59,355 bases of DNA from Segetibacter sp. (GTDB taxonomy: Bacteria; Bacteroidota; Bacteroidia; Chitinophagales; Chitinophagaceae). This document shows, piece by piece, positions 1 through 8,529 of the stretch; positions within the stretch are counted from its first letter, which is position 1; each line of letters opens with the position of its first letter. The stretch spans positions 1 to 59,355 of the forward strand of contig JAQBNO010000095.1 of NCBI GenBank assembly GCA_028288485.1, in the 5' to 3' direction. Below the pieces are notes generated by a model. The model was given only the letters and a program-made list of their open reading frames with translations, was not told where the DNA came from and ran no database searches. A program made the translations under genes and the position numbers.

Positions 1-1
1 A

Positions 2-172
2 GAATGGTTAAGTGAAGAATTTAATAGGATTAAAAATACAGTATTGCCGGGAGATGGAATAATTTCAGGAAAGGGGGAAGCGACTGCGATGAAAGCTACA
101 GGTGAGAAAAGAGATGCCGATGAACGGATTGCGACCGTTCGAGCGGCTCAGGACGAACTGCTATGCTGCTAA
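2..172 (+). CDS. C-terminal fragment of an unidentified protein (cut by window edge)
   Basis: An open frame enters from the left edge and runs 56 codons to a TAA. The visible part begins EWLSEEFNRIK, is rich in charged residues, and ends in two cysteines (ELLCC). I do not recognise the family. Whether it is a real gene end or a chance frame cannot be decided without the upstream sequence. The following 140 bases contain no further gene. Confidence 0.3.
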   Translation, partial: EWLSEEFNRIKNTVLPGDGIISGKGEATAMKATGEKRDADERIATVRAAQDELLCC

Positions 173-315
173 AAGACTGTGAACCGCTTCAATGTATCGG
201 AGGCAAGTATGGTGCTCCTGGTACTGAAGCTGGTACACCCAAAGTTCTCATTATACGTACCTTATAGTAATAGGAGAGCAGTATATGTAAAAAAAATGTA
301 CAAAAGCTCATAAAT

Positions 316-355
316 AAAAAAGAGATGAACCGATTTTCATCCGCCCATCTCTTTT
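316..355 (-). terminator. Rho-independent terminator of the desaturase gene
   Basis: A perfect 10-bp inverted repeat, AAAAGAGATG (318-327) against CATCTCTTTT (346-355), has an 18-nt loop. Read on the minus strand the stem is followed by a T run. It lies 18 bases past the stop codon of the desaturase. Confidence 0.8.
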
Positions 356-372
356 AAAAAATCTGGTATAGT

Positions 373-1377
373 TTACACTTGTTCGGTCTCCACCATTTTT
401 ACGGCAGGAATAACAGGCTCTTTGGTAACTTTTACTTTGCCGCGGTTTGCACGGGCAACACGCGAATAAATTGAAATGTTTTTGTCGAATAAGAAACGGA
501 ATAGTAAACCCGTGTAAGAAGTATGATAACCGAGTGTATCGTAATAAGAACCTGCAATTTTTTTCACCTTTGGCAACCTGTTCCAGGCAACGGAAGGAAA
601 GTCGTGGTGTTCGTTATGGTAGCCAACATTCAGGTTAACAGTGTTTAAAGGACCGTAATAGCTCTTCGTTTCCTGGTCACCGTGCGTCAAGTAGTGCTCC
701 TGCACCCAGCGGGCACCTAAAGGATGAAGACCTACCGAGAAAAAGAAACCTGCCACAAGGTATACTGTACTTTTTGCGCCGAGGAAGTAAACGATAGCAA
801 CCATAAAGCTGAGCTGTATAACCCAGTTAATGATGGTCCATTTATCCCAGATCGCTATTTCCTTTAAACGGATCGGCCTCAGCAGTTGGAAAATCGGGTA
901 AAACAACAACCAAAGGGCTTTGCCGATACGTGAATTGTCGATCAGCCTTGCTTCCCACTGGTAAGGCATGTCAGCATCTAACTCTTCAACTCCCTGGAAG
1001 GAGTGGTGTTTAATGTGATATTTTTGGAAAGAAACTGAACTTGGAAAAACCAAAGGCAGGTTGGCAAGAATGCCCGACCAGGTATTTAAAGTTCTGTTCT
1101 TAAAAAGAAGGTTATGAGCACATTCATGAATACAAACAAAAAGTGTATGACAGGCAAATGCGCCAATTAAATAAGAAGCTAAAAAAATACCCCACCAGGG
1201 CGCATCCTTCAGCAAAACAGCTGTAGTAATCTGGACTGCTACACAAAGTAAAATGACGAGGATCGTGTAAGGGTTCCTCCCAATCAACGCCCTGATCTCA
1301 GGATGTTTTGTAATAATTTCTTTTGTGCGTTGTTTGTGTGGTTCACTTTCATTGGACCAAACGAAATTTTTTTCCAA
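373..1377 (-). CDS. Sphingolipid delta-4 desaturase-like fatty acid desaturase (DES1/DEGS type)
   Basis: This is a 334-residue integral membrane di-iron desaturase. The three histidine boxes are HECAH (84-88), HIKHH (121-125) and HNEHHDFP (254-261), set among several hydrophobic segments. The pattern matches eukaryotic dihydroceramide desaturases unusually well from memory. The N-terminus has a PH..R..EI..K.PEI run, the middle has ANLP followed by SF.KYH..HH, then a LHP motif and YYGPLN..N.GYHNEHHDFP, and the end has SxYSR. Established knowledge: this family introduces the 4,5-trans double bond of the sphingoid base, and Bacteroidota are among the bacteria that make sphingolipids. The exact bacterial substrate is inference; a general acyl desaturase is the alternative. 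The only start giving full length is a TTG; no ATG lies nearby in frame. It is transcribed alone, with a strong terminator just downstream. Confidence 0.8.
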   Translation of the reverse strand: MEKNFVWSNESEPHKQRTKEIITKHPEIRALIGRNPYTILVILLCVAVQITTAVLLKDAPWWGIFLASYLIGAFACHTLFVCIHECAHNLLFKNRTLNTWSGILANLPLVFPSSVSFQKYHIKHHSFQGVEELDADMPYQWEARLIDNSRIGKALWLLFYPIFQLLRPIRLKEIAIWDKWTIINWVIQLSFMVAIVYFLGAKSTVYLVAGFFFSVGLHPLGARWVQEHYLTHGDQETKSYYGPLNTVNLNVGYHNEHHDFPSVAWNRLPKVKKIAGSYYDTLGYHTSYTGLLFRFLFDKNISIYSRVARANRGKVKVTKEPVIPAVKMVETEQV

Positions 1378-1538
1378 GCTGCTTATGTATTTTGTTATGA
1401 AATTGGTTACAATTTATGTCGATATTGCTATTCAAAGTGCAATTCGTGCTGATTTTAAGGTGATTGAAAGGTTAAACAATCAGCTTTTTAAAACTAAACC
1501 ATTCGCCGTGTTACCTTTACCTGCTGTAGATCAACACC

Positions 1539-2597
1539 TTATGCCTCAACTTCCATCGTATTCTTATTAGCCAGTTGTCCGCAGGCAGCATCGATATCTT
1601 TGCCCCTGCTGCGACGAAGTCTTGCATTAACACGTGCCTTCGCCAGATGGTTCATAAATTTCTCTACCGTTTCTTCGTCAGGCTTCTGAAATGTAGCAGC
1701 GTCAATTGGATTGTACTCAATAATATTAACGAGGTCTGCGGGAACCTGGCGGTAGATCTTAATGAGTTCATCAGCGTCTTTAATGCTGTCATTAAAATTT
1801 TGAAACAGGATGTATTCAAAAGTTATCTCGTTTCCGGTTTGCTGATAGAAATAGTTGAGGGCTTCAATTAACGCCTTAATATTATTGCTTTCGTTGATTG
1901 GCATAATCTCGTTACGCTTTACATCGTTTGCTGCATGTAGGCTAAGCGCAAGGTTAAACCTCACCTTGTCATCCCCCAGTTGCCTGATCATTTTTGCCAC
2001 TCCTGCTGTCGAAACGGTTATGCGTCTCGGGCTCATTCCCAAACCTTCCGGAGAAGTTATTTTTTCAATTGCTTTCAATACATTTTTATAATTCAGCAAG
2101 GGTTCCCCCATGCCCATAAACACGATATTGCTGAGCTTTTTATTGTAAACCCTGTTTGCCTGCTGGTTAATTAAAACCACTTCATCGTAAATCTCGTCGA
2201 AATCGAGGTTACGTTTGCGTTCCATATACCCGGTAGCACAAAATTTACAGCTAAGGCTGCAGCCAATTTGTGAAGAAACGCAGGCAGTTTGGCGGTCATC
2301 TGTTGGTATTAAAACGCCTTCTGTAGCAAATCCTTCTTTTGTTTTAAACCGGCTTTTCACGGTTCCGTCTTCGCTGTATTGTGTAGTTTCTACCCGTAAT
2401 GCGGGTAGTGTAAAATGTTCGTTAAGTTTTACCCTCAATTCTTTGCTGAGGTTCGTCATAGCCTCAAAGCTATGCGCCTGCTTTAGCCACAGCCATTCAT
2501 ACACCTGTTTAGCCCGGAATTTTTTTTCGCCAATTTGTTCAAAATATTCTGTTATCTCTTCCAGGCTAAGGTGGCGTATATTCTTCGCTGATTTCAT
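1539..2597 (-). CDS. rlmN: 23S rRNA (adenine(2503)-C2)-methyltransferase RlmN
   Basis: A 352-residue radical SAM enzyme that methylates C2 of A2503 in 23S rRNA and A37 of some tRNAs. The iron-sulfur motif CSLSCKFC (about residues 113-120) and the conserved late cysteine (near residue 339, in AACGQ) are present, and GMGEPLLN follows as expected. Length and order match the family. I chose the ATG at 2597 (MKSAKN) over a TTG 36 bases upstream, because the promoter box TACCTTTG sits immediately before it and inside the longer frame. It appears monocistronic. Confidence 0.96.
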   Translation of the reverse strand: MKSAKNIRHLSLEEITEYFEQIGEKKFRAKQVYEWLWLKQAHSFEAMTNLSKELRVKLNEHFTLPALRVETTQYSEDGTVKSRFKTKEGFATEGVLIPTDDRQTACVSSQIGCSLSCKFCATGYMERKRNLDFDEIYDEVVLINQQANRVYNKKLSNIVFMGMGEPLLNYKNVLKAIEKITSPEGLGMSPRRITVSTAGVAKMIRQLGDDKVRFNLALSLHAANDVKRNEIMPINESNNIKALIEALNYFYQQTGNEITFEYILFQNFNDSIKDADELIKIYRQVPADLVNIIEYNPIDAATFQKPDEETVEKFMNHLAKARVNARLRRSRGKDIDAACGQLANKNTMEVEA

Positions 2598-2601
2598 TTT
2601 G

Positions 2602-2609
2602 CAAAGGTA
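2602..2609 (-). promoter_or_regulatory. -7 promoter box of rlmN
   Basis: On the minus strand TACCTTTG, a full match to the Bacteroidota -7 consensus TAnnTTTG, ends only four bases before the rlmN ATG. Transcription would start at or within a base or two of the start codon, giving a leaderless or nearly leaderless mRNA. Confidence 0.65.
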
Positions 2610-2732
2610 AGATAGCCGACTTCTACAAATCAATTCTAATATGTAAAGTTTTCTGAAATAGCGACCGTGGTGAGGGGGAAAGGAGAGATGGAAGATTTTT
2701 TTTGTGTGACAAGGCTAGAGAATATGAATTAT

Positions 2733-2760
2733 ACATTGTTGTGTCACTCACTTCAGCTGC
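2733..2760 (+). repeat. Dispersed intergenic repeat, GTGTCAC form with diverged tail
   Basis: ACATTGTTGTGTCACTCACT is shared with the other GTGTCAC copies in the window. The tail continues CAGCTGC instead of TGTAC, the same tail seen in the copy at 16380. It lies in the 520-base gap between rlmN and the next gene. Confidence 0.75.
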
Positions 2761-2842
2761 AAAACTACAATAAACAAGTTGACAGTTGTTAGTTGAACGT
2801 TTACAGAGGCAGGTTTTACTGCCATCTGTCATCCCACAACCG

Positions 2843-2913
2843 TCATCCCAACTCCACGGGTTGGCTCAGTTAGCCAAAGCTTCTGCCTTACACCGAGAGG
2901 GTCTGGAGCGGTT
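2843..2913 (+). other. tRNA-Val-like remnant (doubtful)
   Basis: The stretch GGCTCAGTTAGCC (D-arm-like, forming a GGCT/AGCC hairpin) is followed by TTCTGCCTTACAC and GAGAGGGTC. This resembles the D arm, anticodon loop with TAC, and variable region of bacterial tRNA-Val. The inner two pairs of the anticodon stem do not form, there is no T-arm GGTTCGAATCC, and no acceptor stem closes. At best it is a broken tRNA fragment. The rest of the 2598-3117 gap shows only the dispersed repeat and an AT-rich promoter-like stretch before 3118. Confidence 0.25.
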
Positions 2914-3117
2914 TTGTTATATCAGGCCTGGGCATTCGGGTACTATTCAAATAAAAGTTTTCGTGATTCATCCACTAATCACTAATTGTACATAAACTTT
3001 TAAATCTGCTGCATTAACTCTAATTCAAAAAAATGATTTTGCTATAATAATTCTTTTGAATTAAGCAAGTGTTTTTTTTGTTAATAATGGTATATATTTA
3101 AGTTAAAACTATATATC

Positions 3118-4419
3118 ATGAAAGTAAAACTTTTACAACTTTTTGCTTACGCGTCCTGTTTATGTTTGTTAACCTGGTCTTGTAAGAAAGAAGCCTTGGA
3201 TAATGTAGGTCTTCCACCGAATAGTGCAAATTTGACGGCGCCACCGCCCACACAGAGCTCAGGTGCGCGATCATCAAGGCTTATTGCTAAAGCGGGATCT
3301 ATTCCCAAGGTGGATGAATTCTCAGATTATCTTTCTAAGAGGATTGCGCGTGCCAGGTTAAATAAAAATGTAGTGGTGCCCAGCCAGTGCGGTCCTACTG
3401 CATTGGATAAAGTAATCGATAAATATTTTTCAAAGTTTGGTCCTCTTGAATTTGACTGGTTCTTTGAATACATAGTCATTAACCAGTTTTCGACACTAAT
3501 TGACGTTTCGAAACAGTATTTTGGAGCAAACGGGCAATACACCCCCGTTGTTGTAAAACACCAAAAAACTTTAGAACCTTTTTGGAAAATGTTTAATGAA
3601 ATAAAGATAAATGGTCAACACAACAGTACACTTAATAGTAGGGACAAAATAGCTGAGGTACTTATATATTTTTTTGGATTCCCCACTGCAGATGCTTATG
3701 CTTTTGCAAATGAAATGATAGCTATCAACATAATAAGTCCTGTATTTATAGAAACGCCCTTACTTTCGTTTGACGCATTTGCTACTACGAACGAATTTAT
3801 TCCTCTTGATGCGGATCTTATAGTGTTGAGTGATGGAATAATAGAAGCGCTTTCCGAGACAGGTATTGGAAGTAACGTAGTTGTTGGAGGTGTTTTGTCG
3901 CACGAGTGGGGACACCAGGTCCAATTCAATTACTCTAAAAAATGGTATGGTGTTGAATTAGGTGCATGGCCCTCTACCCCTGATTTTACCCGGTTCACTG
4001 AAATGGAGGCGGACTGTTTTTCGGGTTATTATTTAACCCATAATAAAGGAGCCCAATATAACTGGAGACAAATTGCACAGTTTTTATATTTATTCTATAC
4101 CATCGGCGATTGCGCGTTTACTGATCCGGGTCATCATGGTACTCCTAATCAGAGATTTGCAGCCTCAAGATTGGGATTTTTAATTGCGGAACTGACATTT
4201 CCGAGATCTAAAGTACTTTCTGCAGACCAGGTTCACGAGCTTTATTCGGCTGGCTACGATCATATTATAAAGAATAGTATCAACTTGAAACAGGCATTGG
4301 CGCGTTTGAAAACAGAGGAACTAAAAGCAATATTTGCGAAGATCGTAATTCGTAAAACAGAATTACAATCTATTGCCAATGGCAGCATTGATAAAAACAC
4401 TATAGAGAACCTGAGGTAA
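3118..4419 (+). CDS. Lipoprotein zinc metallopeptidase (YpfJ-like)
   Basis: A 433-residue exported lipoprotein. The signal peptide ends at cysteine 22 (LTWSC), followed by a proline/serine-rich linker to about residue 60. The zinc site HEWGH (about 262-266) is preceded by GVLS. A downstream EMEADCFSGYY (about 295) supplies the likely third ligand, and HHGTPNQR (about 338-345) resembles the HGTS.QR motif of the YpfJ neutral zinc metallopeptidase family. It probably acts as a surface or periplasmic protease, but the substrate is unknown. A short AT-rich region precedes the start, and a bidirectional terminator follows. It has no operon partner. Confidence 0.75.
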   Translation: MKVKLLQLFAYASCLCLLTWSCKKEALDNVGLPPNSANLTAPPPTQSSGARSSRLIAKAGSIPKVDEFSDYLSKRIARARLNKNVVVPSQCGPTALDKVIDKYFSKFGPLEFDWFFEYIVINQFSTLIDVSKQYFGANGQYTPVVVKHQKTLEPFWKMFNEIKINGQHNSTLNSRDKIAEVLIYFFGFPTADAYAFANEMIAINIISPVFIETPLLSFDAFATTNEFIPLDADLIVLSDGIIEALSETGIGSNVVVGGVLSHEWGHQVQFNYSKKWYGVELGAWPSTPDFTRFTEMEADCFSGYYLTHNKGAQYNWRQIAQFLYLFYTIGDCAFTDPGHHGTPNQRFAASRLGFLIAELTFPRSKVLSADQVHELYSAGYDHIIKNSINLKQALARLKTEELKAIFAKIVIRKTELQSIANGSIDKNTIENLR

Positions 4420-4441
4420 TTGACCGGGTTTTAATATTTTG

Positions 4442-4477
4442 AAAAAGTTGTGCAGCACCAGCGGCACAACTTTTTTT
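4442..4477. terminator. Bidirectional terminator between convergent genes
   Basis: A 12-bp perfect stem, AAAAAGTTGTGC (4442-4453) against GCACAACTTTTT (4464-4475), has a 10-nt loop and a T run on each strand. It serves the plus-strand protease and the minus-strand small lipoprotein. Confidence 0.85.
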
Positions 4478-4505
4478 ATTGCTCTAACCGAATGTAATTA
4501 CGTAA

Positions 4506-4865
4506 TTAGTTTTTACCTCTCCCTTTGCTTTTATACTTTCCTCTTCCCCCCTTATCATAACCCCTACCAGATCTATATTCCCTGTTGTCATAAGAATCAT
4601 CCCTGTCGCGGTGGCCCCTGGAATATCTTTTTGCAGATTTGGAACCGTATATCTTTTTTGCCTGGCCCGGAGGCATGTTACGGGTATTTCCAATAACTCT
4701 TCCATTCCGGTCTATTACCGTTCCGTCCCTGGTTACTATAACGTCGTCATTCCTTCCGGTTGAGGGATAAGTTGGATATGGACTTGAACCGGGATAGGAT
4801 TGGTTGCTACAGCCCGTTAGGACAGCCAAAGCAGAGATGACGATGAGGCCGAGTAAGTTTTTCAT
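4506..4865 (-). CDS. Small basic lipoprotein with Gly/Arg/Lys-rich tail
   Basis: A 119-residue protein with a lipoprotein signal (lipobox LTGC, Cys 19) and a short linker rich in Pro, Ser and Tyr. A repeat-like middle segment reads VIVTRDGTVIDRNGRVIG. It ends in a strongly basic tail rich in Arg, Lys, Gly and Asp from about residue 75. Similar short lipoproteins occur in Chitinophagaceae and are sometimes labelled quinol oxidase subunit 4, a name with no functional support in this sequence. A role at the periplasmic face of the envelope is all that can be inferred. Confidence 0.7.
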   Translation of the reverse strand: MKNLLGLIVISALAVLTGCSNQSYPGSSPYPTYPSTGRNDDVIVTRDGTVIDRNGRVIGNTRNMPPGQAKKIYGSKSAKRYSRGHRDRDDSYDNREYRSGRGYDKGGRGKYKSKGRGKN

Positions 4866-5009
4866 GATAATTTTTAGCAGGGCAAAAACGAAAAGTGTGC
4901 CAGAAGGGAGCTTTTTAAAACTGCATATGTTAAATGAAAGGGATAATAAACCTCAAGTTACAGTTAGGTGAATGCTGGCAGATACCGAATTTTGCCTGTT
5001 GCTGAAAAC

Positions 5010-5037
5010 GTGATTCAGTACATATTACTGAAATCAC
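5010..5037. repeat. Inverted repeat in intergenic space
   Basis: GTGATTCAGTA (5010-5020) faces TACTGAAATCAC (5026-5037), complementary over 11 of 12 positions with one bulged base. No T run follows, so it is more likely an operator or a decayed repeat than a terminator. The rest of 4866-5147 holds nothing I recognise. Confidence 0.4.
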
Positions 5038-5147
5038 CTCCAAAGGAGTCTTTAGACAAAGGGATCCATTTCGGATAACGATGTTAAATAAACATCTCTA
5101 TTGATCACCAAAAAAACCGATTTAAGATTGTTTTCATCACGCATCTA

Positions 5148-6488
5148 TCACATTTTTGACACTTTTGGCAACCTGAAGCCGTTGTGGTACTCCTTCATAA
5201 GGTACTGCCTATTTATATCTTTATCGGTAAATGCATTTTTTGAATCATCCCATTGTAATTTTTGACCGCTTCTATAAGCGATATTTCCCATTTGTGCCAC
5301 CGTCGCTATATGAGCACCGGCCTGGATGGAACAATTCAGGTCTTCCATTTTGCGCGACTTAATTACGTTTACAAAGTTGACCATGTGCTTTTCGAGACCA
5401 TTGTCTGAAGATTTTACGAAGGGCTTACTTACTTTGTTTTTGCCCTGCCGCTCTTCTACCACTTCCCAGCCTTCACGGCTTAGGACCAGAGTTCCGTTAT
5501 TACCGATGTAAGCAATGCCATGTTCGCGATTATAAGGTCCGTTATTTATACCCATAGCCGAATCCCAGATCATATTAAAACCGTCGAATTCGTACATCGT
5601 GGTCAGCGTATCAGGCGTTTCCTGGAACAGCTCCGGATAAGCGTAACGGCCTCCTAAAGCAGAAACAGATGTTGGAATGGACGCTTTCATGCCAAGCAGG
5701 CCATAGTCTAATAGGTGCACACCCCAGTCGGTCATCAAGCCCCCGGCATAATCCCAGAACCATCGGAAATTAAAATGAAAGCGATTTGCATTAAATGCAC
5801 GGGTTGGGGCAGGGCCTAACCATGAAGCATAATCAACACCTGCCGGAGGCGCAGAGTCTGCAATTACAGATGCGGGTTTTGCCCAATCGAGGTAACACCA
5901 TACTTTAACCGTTCTGATATTTCCTAATTGCCCGCTATGCACAAAATCTACAGCATCTTTAAAATGCTGCTGGCTACGCTGCCATTGCCCCGCCTGAACA
6001 ACCTTATTGTATCGTTGTTGCGCCGTTACCATAGCCTGGCATTCTCCAATAGAATTCCCGACAGGCTTTTCTACATATACATCTTTTCCGGCTTCACACG
6101 CATGCGTCATCATTAATGCGTGCCAGTGATCTGGCGTACCAATGATCACCGCATCAATATCTTTTTGATCCAATAAACTCCGGTAATCGCTGTAAATCTT
6201 CACTTTTGAAGCGTCTACGTTCATTTTTCCCAGGTCAGCGATTCTTTTGCCGATAACGTTTTTGTCGACATCGCACACCGCTACCAGGTTAACTCCCGGC
6301 ACTTTCAATACTGCAGAAACGTCGGCCCAACCCATTCCGTTGATGCCTATAGCACCAACGTTAATTTGGTCCCCCGGCATTACGCGATTTTTGAAAATTG
6401 CAAATGCTTTGTTATTCGCAGCAGAAGCTAAAAATCCTCCACCCGTTAGCAAGGCAGCGTTTTGTAAAAATTTCCTACGGTTTGTCAT
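5148..6488 (-). CDS. Gfo/Idh/MocA family oxidoreductase with Tat signal
   Basis: A 446-residue NAD(P)-dependent oxidoreductase. A twin-arginine signal (RRKFLQ at residues 4-9, then a small-residue hydrophobic stretch ending near NNKAFA) indicates export in folded form. The Rossmann fold begins near residue 42 with INVGAIGINGMG, and the family motif EKPVGNS lies near residue 140. Secreted members in Bacteroidota usually act on sugars or sugar derivatives, some as glycosidases with a transient NAD cycle. No carbohydrate genes adjoin it, so the substrate is open. It reads as a single-gene unit. Confidence 0.88.
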   Translation of the reverse strand: MTNRRKFLQNAALLTGGGFLASAANNKAFAIFKNRVMPGDQINVGAIGINGMGWADVSAVLKVPGVNLVAVCDVDKNVIGKRIADLGKMNVDASKVKIYSDYRSLLDQKDIDAVIIGTPDHWHALMMTHACEAGKDVYVEKPVGNSIGECQAMVTAQQRYNKVVQAGQWQRSQQHFKDAVDFVHSGQLGNIRTVKVWCYLDWAKPASVIADSAPPAGVDYASWLGPAPTRAFNANRFHFNFRWFWDYAGGLMTDWGVHLLDYGLLGMKASIPTSVSALGGRYAYPELFQETPDTLTTMYEFDGFNMIWDSAMGINNGPYNREHGIAYIGNNGTLVLSREGWEVVEERQGKNKVSKPFVKSSDNGLEKHMVNFVNVIKSRKMEDLNCSIQAGAHIATVAQMGNIAYRSGQKLQWDDSKNAFTDKDINRQYLMKEYHNGFRLPKVSKM

Positions 6489-6646
6489 CGTTTCTGTTTT
6501 CAGTGCAGGCCAAAAAGGAAAGTACGGAGACCTGTGTAAATTCCTGCAAAAAAAAGATAGTCATGTAGATTAATTAAAAGCGCCTGATAATACAAGCGAC
6601 GGAGAAGCCATTTGAATTCGTTTTGTTCTTTGGGCAACAACATATT

Positions 6647-8011
6647 TTATTCAAATAACTCGTTAGGCAATTCCGTTTGTGCAATGATAGTTTGTTCTCC
6701 TGTGCTTAAGTTCTTAACTACACACTTTCCTTCCTGCAATTCTTTACTGCCAATAATAACAGCGTAAGAAATCCTTTTTTTATCAGCATATTTAAACTGC
6801 TTATCAAACTTTGCATTTTCATGATAGATCTCACATGCAATTCCCTTTTCTCTTAGCTGCTGCATTAGTAAGAAGGCAGCTTTGCTTTCCGCTTCTCCCA
6901 GGTTAAAGAAAAGGACTTTTGTACCTGTTTGCACTTCAGCAGGAAAAAGTTTCAGTTCTTCCATTACATCGTAAATTCTGTCGACCCCAAAACTTATTCC
7001 TACACCAGGAACATTTGGAACACCAAATAAGCCGGTTAAATCATCATATCTTCCACCACCGCCAATGCTACCAATTTGGACGGCTTTTGCTTTTATTTCG
7101 AAGATAATGCCCGTATAGTAGTTCAGTCCCCGGGCCAGGGTAAAGTCAGTTGACACTTGACTGGTTACAGATGAAGGAAGGAAGTTCAAGATGAATTCTA
7201 TCTCTTCAATTCCCTTTTTGCCTGTATCCAATTCGCCCATCATTATTTTTAAGGCTGCTATTTTTTCCTCCGTACTGCCACTGATTAAAAGATAATTTTC
7301 TATTGTTGTTACCTGGTTCGATGCTAAACCTCTTTGAGATAATTCTTCTTTTACTTTTTCCATCCCGATTTTATCCAGCTTGTCAATCGCGATAGTTATG
7401 TCTATCATTTTATCGGCACCACCACATAGTTCGGCTAAGGCCGCTAATATTTTCCGGCTGTTGATTCTTATTTCTACGTCTATTCCCAGCTTTTTAAACA
7501 CAGTGCTATATATACTTGTCAGTTCAACTTCATTTAACAAGCTGTTGCTGCCTACAACATCAGCATCGCATTGGTAAAACTCGCGGTATCTTCCTTTTTG
7601 GGGCCGGTCGGCCCGCCACACCGGTTGGACCTGGTATCTTTTGAAAGGTAATGTGAGTTGTCCAAAATTCATGGCTACATACCGGGCAAATGGAATGGTA
7701 AGATCATATCGCAATGCCCTTTCTGTAAGGCCCTTTATACTTTTTCCTTCAAGTATTTTGGCAAAATCTTCTTGAGCCTGTACATGTTTCGCGGGATTGT
7801 CTAAACCATTGTTAAGTATTTTGAAGATTAGTTTATCACCTTCCTCCCCATACTTTCCCATTAATGTGTCCAGGTTTTCCATTGCCGGAGTTTCCAACGG
7901 CTGAAAGCCATATAATTCAAACACAGAACGAATAGTGTTAAATATGTAATTGCGTTTTCCTACTACTTCTGCAGAGAAATCTCTTGTGCCTTGCGGTAAC
8001 GTCGGTTTCAT
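6647..8011 (-). CDS. hisS: Histidine--tRNA ligase
   Basis: A 454-residue class II aminoacyl-tRNA synthetase charging tRNA-His. Diagnostic elements are TLPQGTRDFSAE at the N-terminus, RYDLTIPFARYVAMN, the motif 2 region RPQKGRYREFYQCDAD, the histidine A motif ARGLNYYTG, GGGGRYDDL and motif 3 GISFGVDR. A C-terminal anticodon-binding domain follows (about 360-454). Length is normal for the family. A GTCCC-TAAA-GGGAC hairpin lies 11 bases upstream of the start, in the leader. Confidence 0.97.
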   Translation of the reverse strand: MKPTLPQGTRDFSAEVVGKRNYIFNTIRSVFELYGFQPLETPAMENLDTLMGKYGEEGDKLIFKILNNGLDNPAKHVQAQEDFAKILEGKSIKGLTERALRYDLTIPFARYVAMNFGQLTLPFKRYQVQPVWRADRPQKGRYREFYQCDADVVGSNSLLNEVELTSIYSTVFKKLGIDVEIRINSRKILAALAELCGGADKMIDITIAIDKLDKIGMEKVKEELSQRGLASNQVTTIENYLLISGSTEEKIAALKIMMGELDTGKKGIEEIEFILNFLPSSVTSQVSTDFTLARGLNYYTGIIFEIKAKAVQIGSIGGGGRYDDLTGLFGVPNVPGVGISFGVDRIYDVMEELKLFPAEVQTGTKVLFFNLGEAESKAAFLLMQQLREKGIACEIYHENAKFDKQFKYADKKRISYAVIIGSKELQEGKCVVKNLSTGEQTIIAQTELPNELFE

Positions 8012-8021
8012 GTTAAACCCA

Positions 8022-8035
8022 GTCCCTAAAGGGAC
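8022..8035. repeat. CCCTTTAGGG-type hairpin repeat in the hisS leader
   Basis: GTCCCTAAAGGGAC forms a 5-bp stem with a 4-nt loop. On the minus strand it reads GTCCCTTTAGGGAC, matching the hairpins at 24786-24797 and 26055-26066. It lies directly before the hisS start codon, so it is probably transcribed. Confidence 0.55.
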
Positions 8036-8071
8036 CTCTTGATTTTAAAATTTCGAAAAATTGTGTTTAGT

Positions 8072-8508
8072 TTAAACGCTTATAGAATCGTAACTTTTGA
8101 TAGTTGCCGCGTCTGCTTCGTCAATCATTTGGTATACCTTGTGAAATCTCTCTTCACCCGGTACCATGAGCCCTGAACTTCCTTGTTTACGGATATCATC
8201 GACTTTATCCTCCTCCATTATTTGCCTGCTATTTTTTATCAGGTCATGATAATTCTCTCGATCCGCAACATAGATCTTATCCAATTTTTACAGGTCATCC
8301 TGGTCAAAATGCCGCAATTGTTGTTGCAAATCTCTATTCCATAGCGCCTGGCCACTTTTAAGCGAATAATAATGAGGCACAGACCCAAGGTTATGGCCGA
8401 GAGTTCCTGCACTGTTTATTTCCTGATCCAGGGCCTGCTTTTTCTACCTTATCTCTTAACATACCTTCAGCTAAACGGCTTTCTGCATAAATTTCGGAGG
8501 TAAACCAT
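8072..8508 (-). pseudogene. Broken gene of unknown family
   Basis: Conceptual joining of frames gives a charged protein of about 143 residues. It begins at the ATG at 8508, shifts frame into a piece containing EIYAESRLAEGMLRDKVEK, shifts again near 8440 into QALDQEINSAGTLGHNLG, meets an in-frame TAA at about 8289, then continues in the same frame to SYDSISV. At least two frameshifts and one stop separate pieces that look coding. A good promoter box (TATCTTTG) remains upstream. I do not recognise the family. Confidence 0.5.
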
Positions 8509-8521
8509 TAAAATTCAGGCG

Positions 8522-8529
8522 CAAAGATA
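8522..8529 (-). promoter_or_regulatory. -7 promoter box of the broken gene
   Basis: TATCTTTG on the minus strand is a full TAnnTTTG match, 13 bases before the ATG at 8508. It suggests the pseudogene once had its own promoter. Confidence 0.5.
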
